Shown here: positions 8,466 through 16,647 of the stretch, in pieces
Layout of the letters: each line of letters starts with the position of its first letter
How positions within the stretch are numbered: the stretch's first letter is position 1
Assembly: GCA_049287025.1 (NCBI GenBank)
Contig: JBAQFA010000005.1
Location: 11,238-75,237 of the forward strand
Source: UBA11710 sp049287025
GTDB lineage: Bacteria; Patescibacteriota; Patescibacteriia; Magasanikbacterales; UBA922
Direction of reading: 5' to 3'
DNA: 64,000 nt
Program-made: the position numbers and the translations under genes
The notes under the pieces: model-generated
The model's database searches: none
Seen by the model: only the letters and a program-made list of their open reading frames with translations
What the model was told of the DNA's origin: nothing

Positions 8466-9152
8466 ATGAATAATTATAAAATCATTTCTGTCGGTGGTTC
8501 AATTATAATTCCTAAAACTGGATTTGATATTAAATTTTTGAAAAAGTTTAGAGAATTAATTTTGGCTCGCGTCAAAGCTGGTGAAAAATTTATTTTAGTT
8601 ATTGGTGGGGGAGCGACATGTAGACTTTATCAAGAGGCTCTGGCAAAGACGGTCAAAACTAGCAATGAAGATTTGGATTGGTTAGGGATTTACACCACTT
8701 GGTTCAATGCCGAGTTTGTAAAATTAATGTTTATCAATTATGCTTTTAACGAAGTCATTAAGGACCCAACTAAAAAAATCAAAACTAATAAGCCAATTAT
8801 TATTGCTGGTGGTTGGAAGCCGGGTTGTTCTACTGACAAAGATGCTGTTTTATTAGCTAAAAATTTTGGGGCTAAAGAATTAATCAATTTGTCCAATATT
8901 GAATATGTTTTTGATAAAGATCCAAATAAATATAAAGATGCAAAAAAGATTGAGAAAATAAACTGGTCAGATTTTAGAAAAAATATTGTTGGGTATAAGT
9001 GGGTACCAGGTAAAAATGTGCCATTTGACCCTATGGCGAGTGAGTTGGCGGAAAAAATGTGGTTAAAAGTTAGTATTTTGTGTGGAACTGATTTAGTTGA
9101 AGTTAAAAAGGCTTTAAGTGGAAAAAAGTTTAAAGGGACAATAATTGTGTAA
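8466..9152 (+). CDS. pyrH: UMP kinase, archaeal type
   Basis: 228-residue amino-acid-kinase fold enzyme that phosphorylates UMP to UDP. It opens with IISVGGSIIIP, the phosphate-binding Gly loop, followed by LVIGGGATCRLYQ, a GGWKPGCSTDKDAVLLA segment typical of UMP kinases, INLSNIEYVFDKDP, and a C-terminal PFDPMASELAEK. The short form with these motifs resembles archaeal UMP kinases more than the hexameric bacterial enzyme, a pattern also known in CPR genomes. The stop codon overlaps the first bases of a palindromic element, and a strong terminator follows at 9278. Amino-acid kinases of other specificity are less likely. Confidence 0.87.
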   Translation: MNNYKIISVGGSIIIPKTGFDIKFLKKFRELILARVKAGEKFILVIGGGATCRLYQEALAKTVKTSNEDLDWLGIYTTWFNAEFVKLMFINYAFNEVIKDPTKKIKTNKPIIIAGGWKPGCSTDKDAVLLAKNFGAKELINLSNIEYVFDKDPNKYKDAKKIEKINWSDFRKNIVGYKWVPGKNVPFDPMASELAEKMWLKVSILCGTDLVEVKKALSGKKFKGTIIV

Positions 9153-9268
9153 TTCCGAGTGAGTGAAACGAAAGAGGAATCCTTTTTAGTATCTTTAAAC
9201 ATTGCAATTCAATAATGCGAATTTAGAAGTATAGGAAAGGGATCCCTCGTCGTTCCTCCTCGGGATTG
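9150..9268. repeat. Palindromic element with TTCCGA/TCGGGAT ends, intergenic copy
   Basis: This copy begins TAATTCCGA and ends TCGGGATTG. Inside are GAGGAATCC (about 9174), an AT-rich spacer with TTTAAACATTG, and AAAGGGATCCC (about 9237), followed by a second GC-rich arm. The layout matches copies inside genes at 25451, 38763, 40162 and 41055. It is 119 bp long, not a multiple of three, and the TAA stop of pyrH is its first three bases. Confidence 0.8.
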
Positions 9269-9277
9269 TGAACGACT

Positions 9278-9304
9278 CCGCTTGCCAAAAGCGGTTTTTT
9301 TTAT
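9278..9304 (+). terminator. Rho-independent terminator after pyrH
   Basis: The stem CCGCTT/AAGCGG encloses a five-base loop and is followed by eight or more T residues. It would stop transcription of the comEC-pyrH direction before the phospholipase-D gene. Confidence 0.85.
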
Positions 9305-9312
9305 TATAGTAC

Positions 9313-9416
9313 ACCCAGCACCATAAACGATTTCCATTATCAATTTATAACTAAATATAGTTAATTCGTTATCTTATTCTTATAAAGGCAGCCTAACTAG
9401 CCTTATGGTGCTGGGT
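9313..9416. repeat. 14-bp perfect inverted repeat flanking 76 bp
   Basis: ACCCAGCACCATAA at 9313-9326 is the exact complement of TTATGGTGCTGGGT at 9403-9416. The AT-rich DNA between (with TAACTAAATATAGTTA) holds no gene. The right arm contains an in-frame ATG of the next gene. Confidence 0.65.
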
Positions 9417-9422
9417 AAATAT

Positions 9423-10520
9423 ATGAACGGTAAGTCAAACTACCAAATTTATTCTACCTCAAAAGAAGCCTGGGATGCAATGTATCAGGCCATTTTTGAT
9501 GCGCAAAAGTCAATTTATTGGGAAGTTTATATCTTAGTAGATGATAGTGTAGGAAATCGGTTTTTTGATTTATTATGCGAAAAAGTTAAACAGGGTGTGG
9601 ATGTAAAAATTGTGGTTGATTATTGGGGCAGTTTTTGGTTATCAAACAAAGCGATTGAAAAATTAAAAAACGCTGGGGTTGATATTAGATTATTCAAATT
9701 TGATGGCAATATATTTCATGGTCTAAAAAATTGGCTAGCCAGACGTAATCATCGTAAGATCATGGTGATTGATGAAACCGTTGGTTTTATTGGCGGGGTC
9801 AATGTGCAAAAAGAGATGGAAAATTGGTTAGATATTCATGTGAGTGTAGAAGGTAATGCGGTGAACTCATTATCCCGAGCTTTTGCTAAATCTTATATTA
9901 TTTCTGGCGGAGATAAAGAAAAAGTAAAAAAATTATTGCAATATAAATTTAGAATTAAAAAAGATGAGGCAGAATTTATTTATGATGAACCAAATCAAAA
10001 AATTTCTAATGCTAGAAAAAAATATACTGAAGCATTGTTAAAAGCCAGAGAAAGGGTAATTTTATTTTCCCCTTATTATTTTCCCGATCGTAAATTTTTA
10101 CAAGCTCTGTGGGCAGCTCGGAAACGGGGGGTAAGAGTGGATCTACTTATTCCATTTCGTGTCGATATAAAAATTGCCAAGTATGCCGCTTTTGCTTGGT
10201 TTTCTATTATGAGAAAGCATGGCGTAAATATTCATTTGATTGATAAAATGATGCATGGTAAGGGGGTGATAGTAGATGATGATTGGGCTATGGTGGGAAG
10301 TACAAATATTGAACAAAGTGCTTTTTATAATAATTATGAAGCTAACGTAAAAATTCAAGACAAGTTGACTGTAAAAAAATTAAAAGATAAAGTTTTGCAA
10401 TGGTTGGAACAGACAGTTTTGTTTGATGATATTAAATGGGCCAAACGCAGTCGTTGGTATAAATTTAAAGAAAAGTTTGCTTTGCGGGTATATAAATATT
10501 GGTATAGAAGAAAAAAGTAA
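9423..10520 (+). CDS. Phospholipase D superfamily enzyme, cardiolipin synthase-like
   Basis: 365-residue protein with two PLD catalytic motifs, HRKIMVIDE (about residue 111) and HGKGVIVDDD (about 279), each of the HxKx4D type and each followed by the usual glycine/serine-asparagine turn (GGVN and GSTN). Bacterial cardiolipin synthases join two phosphatidylglycerols, or PG and PE, at the inner membrane. This version lacks the N-terminal membrane helices of ClsA and so resembles the ClsB type. I prefer the ATG at 9423 to the one at 9405 because the latter lies within an inverted-repeat arm. A nuclease of the same superfamily is possible, but the spacing and basic C-terminus favour a lipid enzyme. 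Confidence 0.82.
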   Translation: MNGKSNYQIYSTSKEAWDAMYQAIFDAQKSIYWEVYILVDDSVGNRFFDLLCEKVKQGVDVKIVVDYWGSFWLSNKAIEKLKNAGVDIRLFKFDGNIFHGLKNWLARRNHRKIMVIDETVGFIGGVNVQKEMENWLDIHVSVEGNAVNSLSRAFAKSYIISGGDKEKVKKLLQYKFRIKKDEAEFIYDEPNQKISNARKKYTEALLKARERVILFSPYYFPDRKFLQALWAARKRGVRVDLLIPFRVDIKIAKYAAFAWFSIMRKHGVNIHLIDKMMHGKGVIVDDDWAMVGSTNIEQSAFYNNYEANVKIQDKLTVKKLKDKVLQWLEQTVLFDDIKWAKRSRWYKFKEKFALRVYKYWYRRKK

Positions 10521-10523
10521 TAT

Positions 10524-10650
10524 TAGGTGTTAGGTTATAGCTATTAGGTTTTAGAATTATCTGCTCAAATTTGTTATAATCCGTTTAATCTGCTGTTTTG
10601 TCCAATTTAACAGCAGATTTGAACAAATTAAAGCAGATTAAAACAGAAAA
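10524..10650. repeat. Word-repeat hairpin, TCTGCTGT family copy 1 (with TTAGGT words)
   Basis: The gap first holds TTAGGTGTTAGGTTATAG words, then a long hairpin: TTATAATCCGTTTAATCTGC, TGTTTTGTCC, and the return arm ACAGCAGATTTGAAC...AAAACAGAAAA. A very similar hairpin lies at 15213-15304. Confidence 0.7.
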
Positions 10651-10661
10651 ATATAATTTTT

Positions 10662-12017
10662 GTGTATAATAAGATTTTACAATCACCGTTGGCAGATAGA
10701 ATGAGGCCTCGCTTTTTTAGCGAGTTTTTTGGTCAGGAAGAAATTGTGGGTGAAGGAAAATTATTACGTAAATTAGTAGAGAATGATGAATTATCTTCAA
10801 TTATGTTTTGGGGTCCGCCAGGAGTGGGTAAGACTACTTTAGCGCAGATTATTGCTAATCAAACTAAGTCGCACTTTGTAGTTTTATCAGCCGTGGATTC
10901 TGGCAAGGATGACCTAAGAAAAATTGTCAAAGAAGCTAAGGATAGACTTTATGGTTTGGAAAGTCAGAAAACTATTTTATTTATAGATGAAATTCATCGT
11001 TGGAACAAAGCGCAACAAGATGCATTATTACCACTAGTAGAGAGAGGCGATTTAGTTTTAATTGGCGCGACTACAGAAAATCCATCATTTGAAATTATTG
11101 GACCATTGTTGTCTCGGTCTCGGGTGTTTATTCTAAAAAAATTGGAAGAAAAAGATATTATAAAAATAATTGATCAAGCATTGGAAGACAAAGATAGGGG
11201 ATTTGGTGAATATAAAGTGGAAATTAAAGACGAAGTTAAAGAATTACTTGCCCAACTTTCTGGTGGAGATGCTAGGACAGCGTTGAATGGGTTGGAATTA
11301 TCATTTAAGTCAAAAGTCCAGACCCCCTCAGCACTCGCTTCGCTCGTGTCTACTCCCCCTAATAGGGGGAGAAAATCAGGTGTGGTAAAGATAGATATTA
11401 ATGATATCAAAGAAGCCTTACAACGTACGCATTTAGTATTTGATAAAAATGGTGAAGAGTTTTATAATTTAATTTCAGCCTTGCACAAATCAATGCGCGG
11501 AAGTGATGCCAACGCGAGTTTGTATTGGCTCGCGCGAATGATTGAAGGTGGGGCAGATCCATTGTATGTCGCGCGTCGAGTTTTGCGATTTGCTGCCGAA
11601 GATATTGGTATGGCTGATTCGCACGCTTTACTTGTGGTTAACACTGCCTATGATGCTTGTCATAAATTAGGTTTTCCTGAATGCAATGTTCATTTGGCTG
11701 AAGCGGTGGTGTATTGTGCTATGGCAAAAAAATCCAATTTAATTTATCGCGCTTATGAAGAAGCGGCGATGGATGCACGTGAGACTTCACACCTGGGTGT
11801 ACCAATTCATCTCCGTAATGCCCCGACTAAATTTATGAAGGAAATTGGTTATGGTAAAGATTATAAATACACCCCGGATTTTAAAGGTGAGGAAGCAAAA
11901 CAGGATTATTTGCCAAAAGAATTAAAACATAAAGATTATTTATCTAAAGCGCCAACTAGGTATACAGAATACGTGAAGTCGCGAAAAGATAAAAAACATA
12001 AAAGTTCTGAGGTATAA
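10662..12017 (+). CDS. rarA: RarA/MgsA family AAA+ ATPase (replication-associated recombination protein)
   Basis: 451-residue clamp-loader-like ATPase that acts at stalled replication forks. It has PLADRMRPRFFSEFFGQEEIVG at the N-terminus, Walker A GPPGVGKTT (about 51-59), Walker B LFIDEIHRWNKAQQDALL, sensor GATTENPSFE, and the C-terminal tetramerisation part with GGADPLYVARRVLRFAAEDIG and HLGVPIHLRNAPT. The start is a GTG; the next in-frame ATG (10701) would cut the conserved PLADRM. Around residues 219-243 (nt 11318-11390) there is an insertion rich in CCCCCT/AGGGGG and GCTTCGCTCG palindromes, translated in frame as TPSALASLVSTPPNRGRK. It lies in the loop before the DI-KEALQR helix, where it should be tolerated. 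Confidence 0.92.
   Translation: MYNKILQSPLADRMRPRFFSEFFGQEEIVGEGKLLRKLVENDELSSIMFWGPPGVGKTTLAQIIANQTKSHFVVLSAVDSGKDDLRKIVKEAKDRLYGLESQKTILFIDEIHRWNKAQQDALLPLVERGDLVLIGATTENPSFEIIGPLLSRSRVFILKKLEEKDIIKIIDQALEDKDRGFGEYKVEIKDEVKELLAQLSGGDARTALNGLELSFKSKVQTPSALASLVSTPPNRGRKSGVVKIDINDIKEALQRTHLVFDKNGEEFYNLISALHKSMRGSDANASLYWLARMIEGGADPLYVARRVLRFAAEDIGMADSHALLVVNTAYDACHKLGFPECNVHLAEAVVYCAMAKKSNLIYRAYEEAAMDARETSHLGVPIHLRNAPTKFMKEIGYGKDYKYTPDFKGEEAKQDYLPKELKHKDYLSKAPTRYTEYVKSRKDKKHKSSEV
11318..11390. repeat. GC-rich palindromic insert inside rarA
   Basis: GACCCCCTCAGCACTCGC, the small palindrome CGCTTCGCTCG and CTCCCCCTAATAGGGGGAG stand out against AT-rich flanks. The segment is translated in frame and has no counterpart in typical RarA proteins. 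Confidence 0.65.
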
Positions 12018-12024
12018 AATATTT

Positions 12025-13053
12025 ATGCAAATATCTGAAAAACAATTAGAATTATTGAACACCCTGGTTTCATCTTTTCAGACTGATTATGATCTTTCTA
12101 ATTTGCATTTATTTAAAAAGAGAGCTGGTTTAGCTACATTATTTTTTGATACCAAAGATTTTTTGCAAGATAAAAATTTTGTAATTTCAGAATTAGTAAG
12201 TATGTTTAACTTACCAATCAAGATTTATGGCGGTGTTAGTAATACTCTAATTACCCTTGAAGGTTTTGATGGAATTTTTATTATTGATAGAAAAGTTGGA
12301 ACTGATAATATTAAGATACATGAAAAAGAAAGTGAAATTGTCTGTGATGGCGCTGTTTTATTATCAACCTTAGTAAGAGTGGTCTGTGAAGCTGGGTTTG
12401 ATTTGGGCTGTTTGGCTAGCATACCAGGAACAGTGGGTGGTGGAGTAATTGGTAATTGTGGGGCAGGGAATACGGGTAAATATATTAGTGATTTTATAAC
12501 TAAAATAGAAGCTTATAATATTTTAGAAAGAAAAATAGAAATTTTTTATCCAGATGAAAAGTTTTTTTCTGGTAGAAAAAGTTTATTACAAGATTTTAAT
12601 ATTCCTTGTACAAAATATATTATTGATAAGGTAACATTAAAACCGAATTTTGTTGGCAGTGAGAAAGCGGTAGAATATTTAAAAGAGAGAATAGAATATA
12701 GAAAAAAAGTAAATGAAGAAGGTCATAATTTTGGGACAGCTGGTTCTTTTTGGGCTAATAGAGTTTTACCAGATAGTTTTAAAATAAACAATCCAGATGT
12801 AAAGGTGCGTGATTTAATCGTCAGGACTGGTTTGGATAAATTGAATATTAATGGTGCACGATATACACCCAATTATTCCTTTTTATCTACTGAAGATAAC
12901 ACTTCTGATGAAGATGTCGCACAATTATTAAAAATTACTGTTAATGCTTTGCAAAGAGACTACAATATAACTCCATATAAAGAAGTAGAAATATTATCCA
13001 AAAATGGTGTTATTACTCTGGATGAATATTTTGCTTTGTATCAAAATGATTAA
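12025..13053 (+). CDS. MurB-like FAD-linked reductase paralogue
   Basis: 342 residues with the two-part FAD-binding fold of UDP-N-acetylenolpyruvoylglucosamine reductase: YGGVSNTLI (in place of GGGSN), LASIPGTVGGGVIGNCGAG (canonical GIPG(T/S)xGGAxxxNAGA), and a C-terminal GTAGSFWANRVLP (canonical SAGSxFxN). The window encodes a second, more canonical MurB at 43689. This copy has an extra 20-25 residues at the N-terminus and a weaker first glycine loop, so its substrate may differ. It begins eight bases after rarA and three bases before the acetyltransferase gene, so it is probably in the rarA operon. Confidence 0.78.
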   Translation: MQISEKQLELLNTLVSSFQTDYDLSNLHLFKKRAGLATLFFDTKDFLQDKNFVISELVSMFNLPIKIYGGVSNTLITLEGFDGIFIIDRKVGTDNIKIHEKESEIVCDGAVLLSTLVRVVCEAGFDLGCLASIPGTVGGGVIGNCGAGNTGKYISDFITKIEAYNILERKIEIFYPDEKFFSGRKSLLQDFNIPCTKYIIDKVTLKPNFVGSEKAVEYLKERIEYRKKVNEEGHNFGTAGSFWANRVLPDSFKINNPDVKVRDLIVRTGLDKLNINGARYTPNYSFLSTEDNTSDEDVAQLLKITVNALQRDYNITPYKEVEILSKNGVITLDEYFALYQND

Positions 13054-13055
13054 TT

Positions 13056-13550
13056 ATGAATCTAACAATTGAAAAATACACAATAAAAAACAGGATTAGT
13101 TTGATGAAGTTGATTGATGAATTTCAAGATTATTTAATTAGCATTGATGATTTTAAAAGATTAGTTAAGAAATCAGGTTTTTGTACTAAATATTTTGCAA
13201 ACATAATAAAAATATCAAAATTAAACAACGGTGTAATTTATTTGGCAAAAGATAATAATGGTTTAGCTATTGGTTATGTCGTTGGCATTATTAAGAAAGA
13301 AAACGTTGTAGAATCGTTATTGCATAAGAATCAAGAAAAAATAGGTAGAGTTATAGATTTATTTGTTAGTGAGAATTATAGAGGTCAAAAGGTGGGTTAT
13401 AAACTTTTAAATTACATAGAAAAATATTTTAAGACAAAAAAATGTGATTTAATTAGGATTGAAGTTTACGCACCGAATAAAAAAGCCCATGAATTCTATA
13501 AAAAATGTGGTTATTTGAATGAATCAATTGATGTTGTTAAATTTATTTGA
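13056..13550 (+). CDS. GNAT family N-acetyltransferase
   Basis: 164-residue acetyl-CoA-dependent acyltransferase. The C-terminal half carries the GNAT core: VIDLFVSENYRGQKVGYKLL (the acetyl-CoA-binding RGxxxGxxL motif A is present as RGQKVGYKLL), then IRIEVYAPNKKAHEFYKKCGY, the usual NxxAxxFYxxxGF motif B. The substrate is unknown. It is two bases downstream of the MurB-like gene and one base upstream of the DUF218-like gene, so the three are probably translated from one message. Confidence 0.87.
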   Translation: MNLTIEKYTIKNRISLMKLIDEFQDYLISIDDFKRLVKKSGFCTKYFANIIKISKLNNGVIYLAKDNNGLAIGYVVGIIKKENVVESLLHKNQEKIGRVIDLFVSENYRGQKVGYKLLNYIEKYFKTKKCDLIRIEVYAPNKKAHEFYKKCGYLNESIDVVKFI

Positions 13551-13551
13551 T

Positions 13552-14229
13552 ATGCAGAAAATTTTTGTCATTCTAGGCTATGGTGTACCAAAAAACATTA
13601 TGACTGATGATAATTATGGTTGTTATTTAGGCTTTACTTTTAATAAGATTTATGATGAAGTAAATGGGGAACAGGCAAAAATTTTATTTTGTGGTGGCAA
13701 GACTGATTGTCATTCGCCATACAAAAGAACTGAGGCCGAAGAAATGTTTAAATTGTTTGTGAGTTTTGCCAAAAGAAAATTTATTAAAGCAAAAACTAAG
13801 GATTGGCAATATATAAAAGAGAAAAAATCAGTCTGTCGTTTGGAAAATTTTTTGTACACTTATGACTATCTTGTAAAACATAAAATAAAATCAGCTGAAG
13901 TAGTAGTTTTTTGTGAATATACTAGACGAAAGAGGGCAGGGGAATTGATAAAAAGGATTTTTAAAGGCTATAAAGTAAAATTAGAACCAGTGGATTTTGA
14001 TTTAAGTCCTAATCGTTATTTAGATAAAGATTTTATATCAAAAAAAGAGAATAGACAGCAGGCTTGGGCATTGCGTGCCTTGGCAGACAAAAATGAATTA
14101 AAAAAGTTTATTCAAAATCATAAAGATAAGTTAAAATTTCTTCGAGAAAATAATTATATTAATAATCCAGAAGTGGTAGAGGAGTGGTGGAAGATAAATA
14201 ACAAATTACAAAAACCAAATAACAAATAA
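13552..14229 (+). CDS. YdcF/ElyC (DUF218)-like protein
   Basis: 225-residue soluble protein. IFVILGYGVPK opens a Rossmann-like strand, followed by ILFCGGKTDCHSPYKRTEAEEM, KKSVCRLENFLYTYDYLVKH and VVVFCEYTRRKRAGELI. This order (Gly-rich strand, GG-turn with a following TEA, an S-x-x-T/R-x-EN helix, and a strand ending in a polar residue) is that of the DUF218 family (YdcF, SanA, ElyC), which includes envelope and nucleotide-binding proteins of uncertain chemistry. No membrane anchor is present. The ATG at 13552 follows the GNAT stop by one base; the longer frame from 13519 overlaps that gene and is less likely. Confidence 0.6.
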   Translation: MQKIFVILGYGVPKNIMTDDNYGCYLGFTFNKIYDEVNGEQAKILFCGGKTDCHSPYKRTEAEEMFKLFVSFAKRKFIKAKTKDWQYIKEKKSVCRLENFLYTYDYLVKHKIKSAEVVVFCEYTRRKRAGELIKRIFKGYKVKLEPVDFDLSPNRYLDKDFISKKENRQQAWALRALADKNELKKFIQNHKDKLKFLRENNYINNPEVVEEWWKINNKLQKPNNK

Positions 14230-14254
14230 ATTACAAATTTTGAAATTATAAAAT

Positions 14255-15202
14255 ATGCTTAGATATATTGCCGACTATATTACAAAACTTATACAGATAA
14301 CCCCAGACACTCGTCTTTATGAAGTCGTGAGTTATTTTATTTATGATGTGATCAAAATTTTATTATTGCTCGCGATAATGATTTTTGTGGTTTCGATTTT
14401 GCGGACATTTTTACCCAAAGAAAAAATCAAAGCGATTTTGGCTAAGCGTCATCCATTTTGGGGCCATTTGTTGGCTGGGTTATTTGGTATTATTACGCCG
14501 TTTTGTTCTTGTAGTGCTGTGCCATTATTTCTAGGCTTTGTAGAAGCGGGTATACCACTAGGAGCGACTTTTACATTCCTCATTGCTTCACCTATGATAA
14601 ATGAAGTGGCGATCGCTTTGCTTTGGAGTATGTTTGGTATAAAGATTGCTTTATTATATATAATTAGTGGATTAATAATTGCTATGTTAGCTGGGTATAT
14701 AATTGGTAAGTTTAAGGCTGAAACTTTACTAGAAAGTTTAGAAAATAATAAACAGTGCGGTTGTGCAAATAAGAAAATACCAACTTGGTCTGAGCGTATA
14801 AATTATGCTTTAAAATATACCAAGAGAATTATCAAAAAAGTCTGGCTGTATATTATAATCGGTGTGGGTTTGGGTGCTTGGATTCATGGCTATGTACCAA
14901 CCGATTGGTTAGCGCAGTATGCTGGTGGTGATGTCTGGTATGCTGTGCCACTGGCTACTTTGATTGGTATTCCACTTTACTCCAATGCCGCTGGTGTGGT
15001 ACCATTAATCTCCGCTCTAGTAGAAAAAGGTGTGGGTTTGGGTACAGCTTTGGCTCTGATGATGTCTGTCACGGCCTTGTCTTTGCCTGAGTTTATGATA
15101 TTGAAAAAAGTCATGAAACCAAAACTTTTGGCAATTTTTGCTGGAGTAATGTTTGTGGGTATTACAGTGGTAGGTTATTTATTTAATTTTTTACTTAAAT
15201 AA
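14255..15202 (+). CDS. ArsP/YraQ-type permease (DUF318)
   Basis: 315-residue inner-membrane permease with about eight helices in two similar halves. The family signature PFCSCSAVPLFLGFVEAGIPLGATF (about 82-106) with its CxC pair is followed by FLIASPMINEVAIALL; the second half repeats the pattern with IGIPLYSNAAGVVPLISALVEKGVGLGTALALMM. Between the halves is a soluble loop with CGCANKK. Members of PF03773 export organoarsenicals or are linked to Cu/Zn efflux; here the Cys pair suggests a soft-metal or thiol-reactive substrate, but which one is not visible. It is alone between word-repeat hairpins. Confidence 0.85.
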   Translation: MLRYIADYITKLIQITPDTRLYEVVSYFIYDVIKILLLLAIMIFVVSILRTFLPKEKIKAILAKRHPFWGHLLAGLFGIITPFCSCSAVPLFLGFVEAGIPLGATFTFLIASPMINEVAIALLWSMFGIKIALLYIISGLIIAMLAGYIIGKFKAETLLESLENNKQCGCANKKIPTWSERINYALKYTKRIIKKVWLYIIIGVGLGAWIHGYVPTDWLAQYAGGDVWYAVPLATLIGIPLYSNAAGVVPLISALVEKGVGLGTALALMMSVTALSLPEFMILKKVMKPKLLAIFAGVMFVGITVVGYLFNFLLK

Positions 15203-15212
15203 ATTGTAAGAT

Positions 15213-15304
15213 TTCTGTTTAAATCCGTTATAATTAGTTTAATCTGCTGTCTTATATAATTTAACAGCAGATTTGAACAGATTAAAGCAAATTAAAACAG
15301 AAAA
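15213..15304. repeat. Word-repeat hairpin, TCTGCTGT family copy 2
   Basis: TTTCTGTTTAAATCCG... TAATCTGCTGT, a 13-base loop, then ACAGCAGATTTGAACAG...TTAAAACAGAAA. The arms pair imperfectly over about 38 bases. It shares long stretches with the copy at 10559-10650. Confidence 0.75.
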
Positions 15305-15395
15305 TAATATATTATCTATCTTTTTGTTAGATATTAAAATGTAAATACCGTTGTAAGTTTTAACAAATAAATATTTACAACTAATTTATCAAGCT

Positions 15396-16592
15396 ATGAA
15401 TAAAGAAAATAAAATAATATATTTGCTTTCCACCTTAGGATTTTTTGGAATTTTTTCTACTACTATGGCCAAAAATCCTGTCTTGCCTTTGTATGTCAAT
15501 GCTCTGGGTCAGGGAGAATCAGTTGTGGGTTTGATCTCAGCCATTTCTCCTTTGGCTGGAATTATTTTTAGTTTTCCCGTGGGTTTATTAATAGATAATT
15601 GGGGAAAGAAAAAATTATTAATTATTTCCGCCTTAGTGTTTGTGTTGGCGCCATTGTTGTATATGTTAGTTTCCAATGCCTGGTGGTTAGTGCCAATTAG
15701 ATTTTTTCATGGTTTAGCGACTGCTATTCTTGGTCCATTGTCAGCTACGATTATTTTTCATGCTTATGAAAAAAATAAAGGCGAAAAATTAGGTACTTAT
15801 TCTTCGGCCACTTTAATCGGTCGCACTCTAGCGCCTCTTTTTGGCGGAATGATTATTTCTTATTTTACTTTTTTTAGTGGTTTGTGGAATTATCGTTTAG
15901 TTTATTTAGCTGTGTTTATTTTGGCTTTACCAGTTTTACCTTTGGCTTTGATGTATAGAGATGAGGGGGAGAATAAATCTAGTGGTAAAAATTTGAATTT
16001 TAGTATTTTCTGGCAGGCAGTAAAGAATATTTTTAGTCAGGCCAAACTAGTATCTACGGCTTTGGTAGAAATGTCTATTTATTTTATTTTTGGGGTTTTG
16101 GAAACTTTTTTACCGCTTTATTTATATAACTTAGGTTTTAGTGGCACTAAGATTGGTTTAATTTTTTCTATACAAATTTTGGCTATTGCCCTTACGAAAC
16201 CTTTGTTTGGACGCTTGGCTGATCGCATTAATAAACGTTCCCAAATAGTTTTTGGAATGTTAATTTTGAGTTTATCTTTTGTGTTAATTCCGTTTTTACA
16301 TAATTATTGGTTAATATTAATTTTAAGTATAGTTTTTGGTTTAGGAATGTCTATTTCTACAGTAGCCACCAATTCTTATGTGCCAGAAATAATCAGAAAA
16401 GAAGATTTGGGCGGTTCTATGGGGGCTCTGAGTTCACTTATGGATGTGGGGCATTCTAGTGGACCATTTGTAGTTGGTTTGATTATTACTTATTTTAGTT
16501 TTGGTCTTGGTTTTATTTTTGGCTTATTTATTGCTTTACTTGCTACTATTTATTTTATGATTTGTAATTTTCGAAAAATTGTCAGTTATTGA
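15396..16592 (+). CDS. Major facilitator superfamily transporter
   Basis: 398-residue membrane protein with about 12 helices. The loop between helices 2 and 3 carries GLLIDNWGKKK, the MFS motif A; the equivalent loop in the second half is GRLADRINKR. SATIIFHAYEKNKGEKLGTYSSA resembles drug/H+ antiporters of the DHA1 type. Export of a small molecule is the most likely role; the substrate cannot be read from sequence. The stop overlaps the -35 box of the next gene's promoter. An inverted repeat TTGTAA...TTACAA lies in the 5' leader (about 15350-15381). Confidence 0.87.
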   Translation: MNKENKIIYLLSTLGFFGIFSTTMAKNPVLPLYVNALGQGESVVGLISAISPLAGIIFSFPVGLLIDNWGKKKLLIISALVFVLAPLLYMLVSNAWWLVPIRFFHGLATAILGPLSATIIFHAYEKNKGEKLGTYSSATLIGRTLAPLFGGMIISYFTFFSGLWNYRLVYLAVFILALPVLPLALMYRDEGENKSSGKNLNFSIFWQAVKNIFSQAKLVSTALVEMSIYFIFGVLETFLPLYLYNLGFSGTKIGLIFSIQILAIALTKPLFGRLADRINKRSQIVFGMLILSLSFVLIPFLHNYWLILILSIVFGLGMSISTVATNSYVPEIIRKEDLGGSMGALSSLMDVGHSSGPFVVGLIITYFSFGLGFIFGLFIALLATIYFMICNFRKIVSY

Positions 16593-16617
16593 CAAAAGGA
16601 CAAAAATGTGGTACTAT
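16589..16617 (+). promoter_or_regulatory. Sigma-70-type promoter for the 87-residue gene
   Basis: TTGACA (16589-16594), a 17-base spacer and TACTAT (16612-16617) lie 31 bases before the ATG at 16648. The -35 box overlaps the stop codon of the MFS gene. This is among the best consensus promoters in the window. Confidence 0.7.
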
Positions 16618-16647
16618 ATATTTGTATTAAATTATTAATTATATAAT

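Noticed and set aside
16589..16592. Alternative genetic code with TGA as Gly
   Set aside because: TGA ends several genes exactly where families end (MFS, Maf overlap, radical SAM, Trm9-like), so it is a normal stop.
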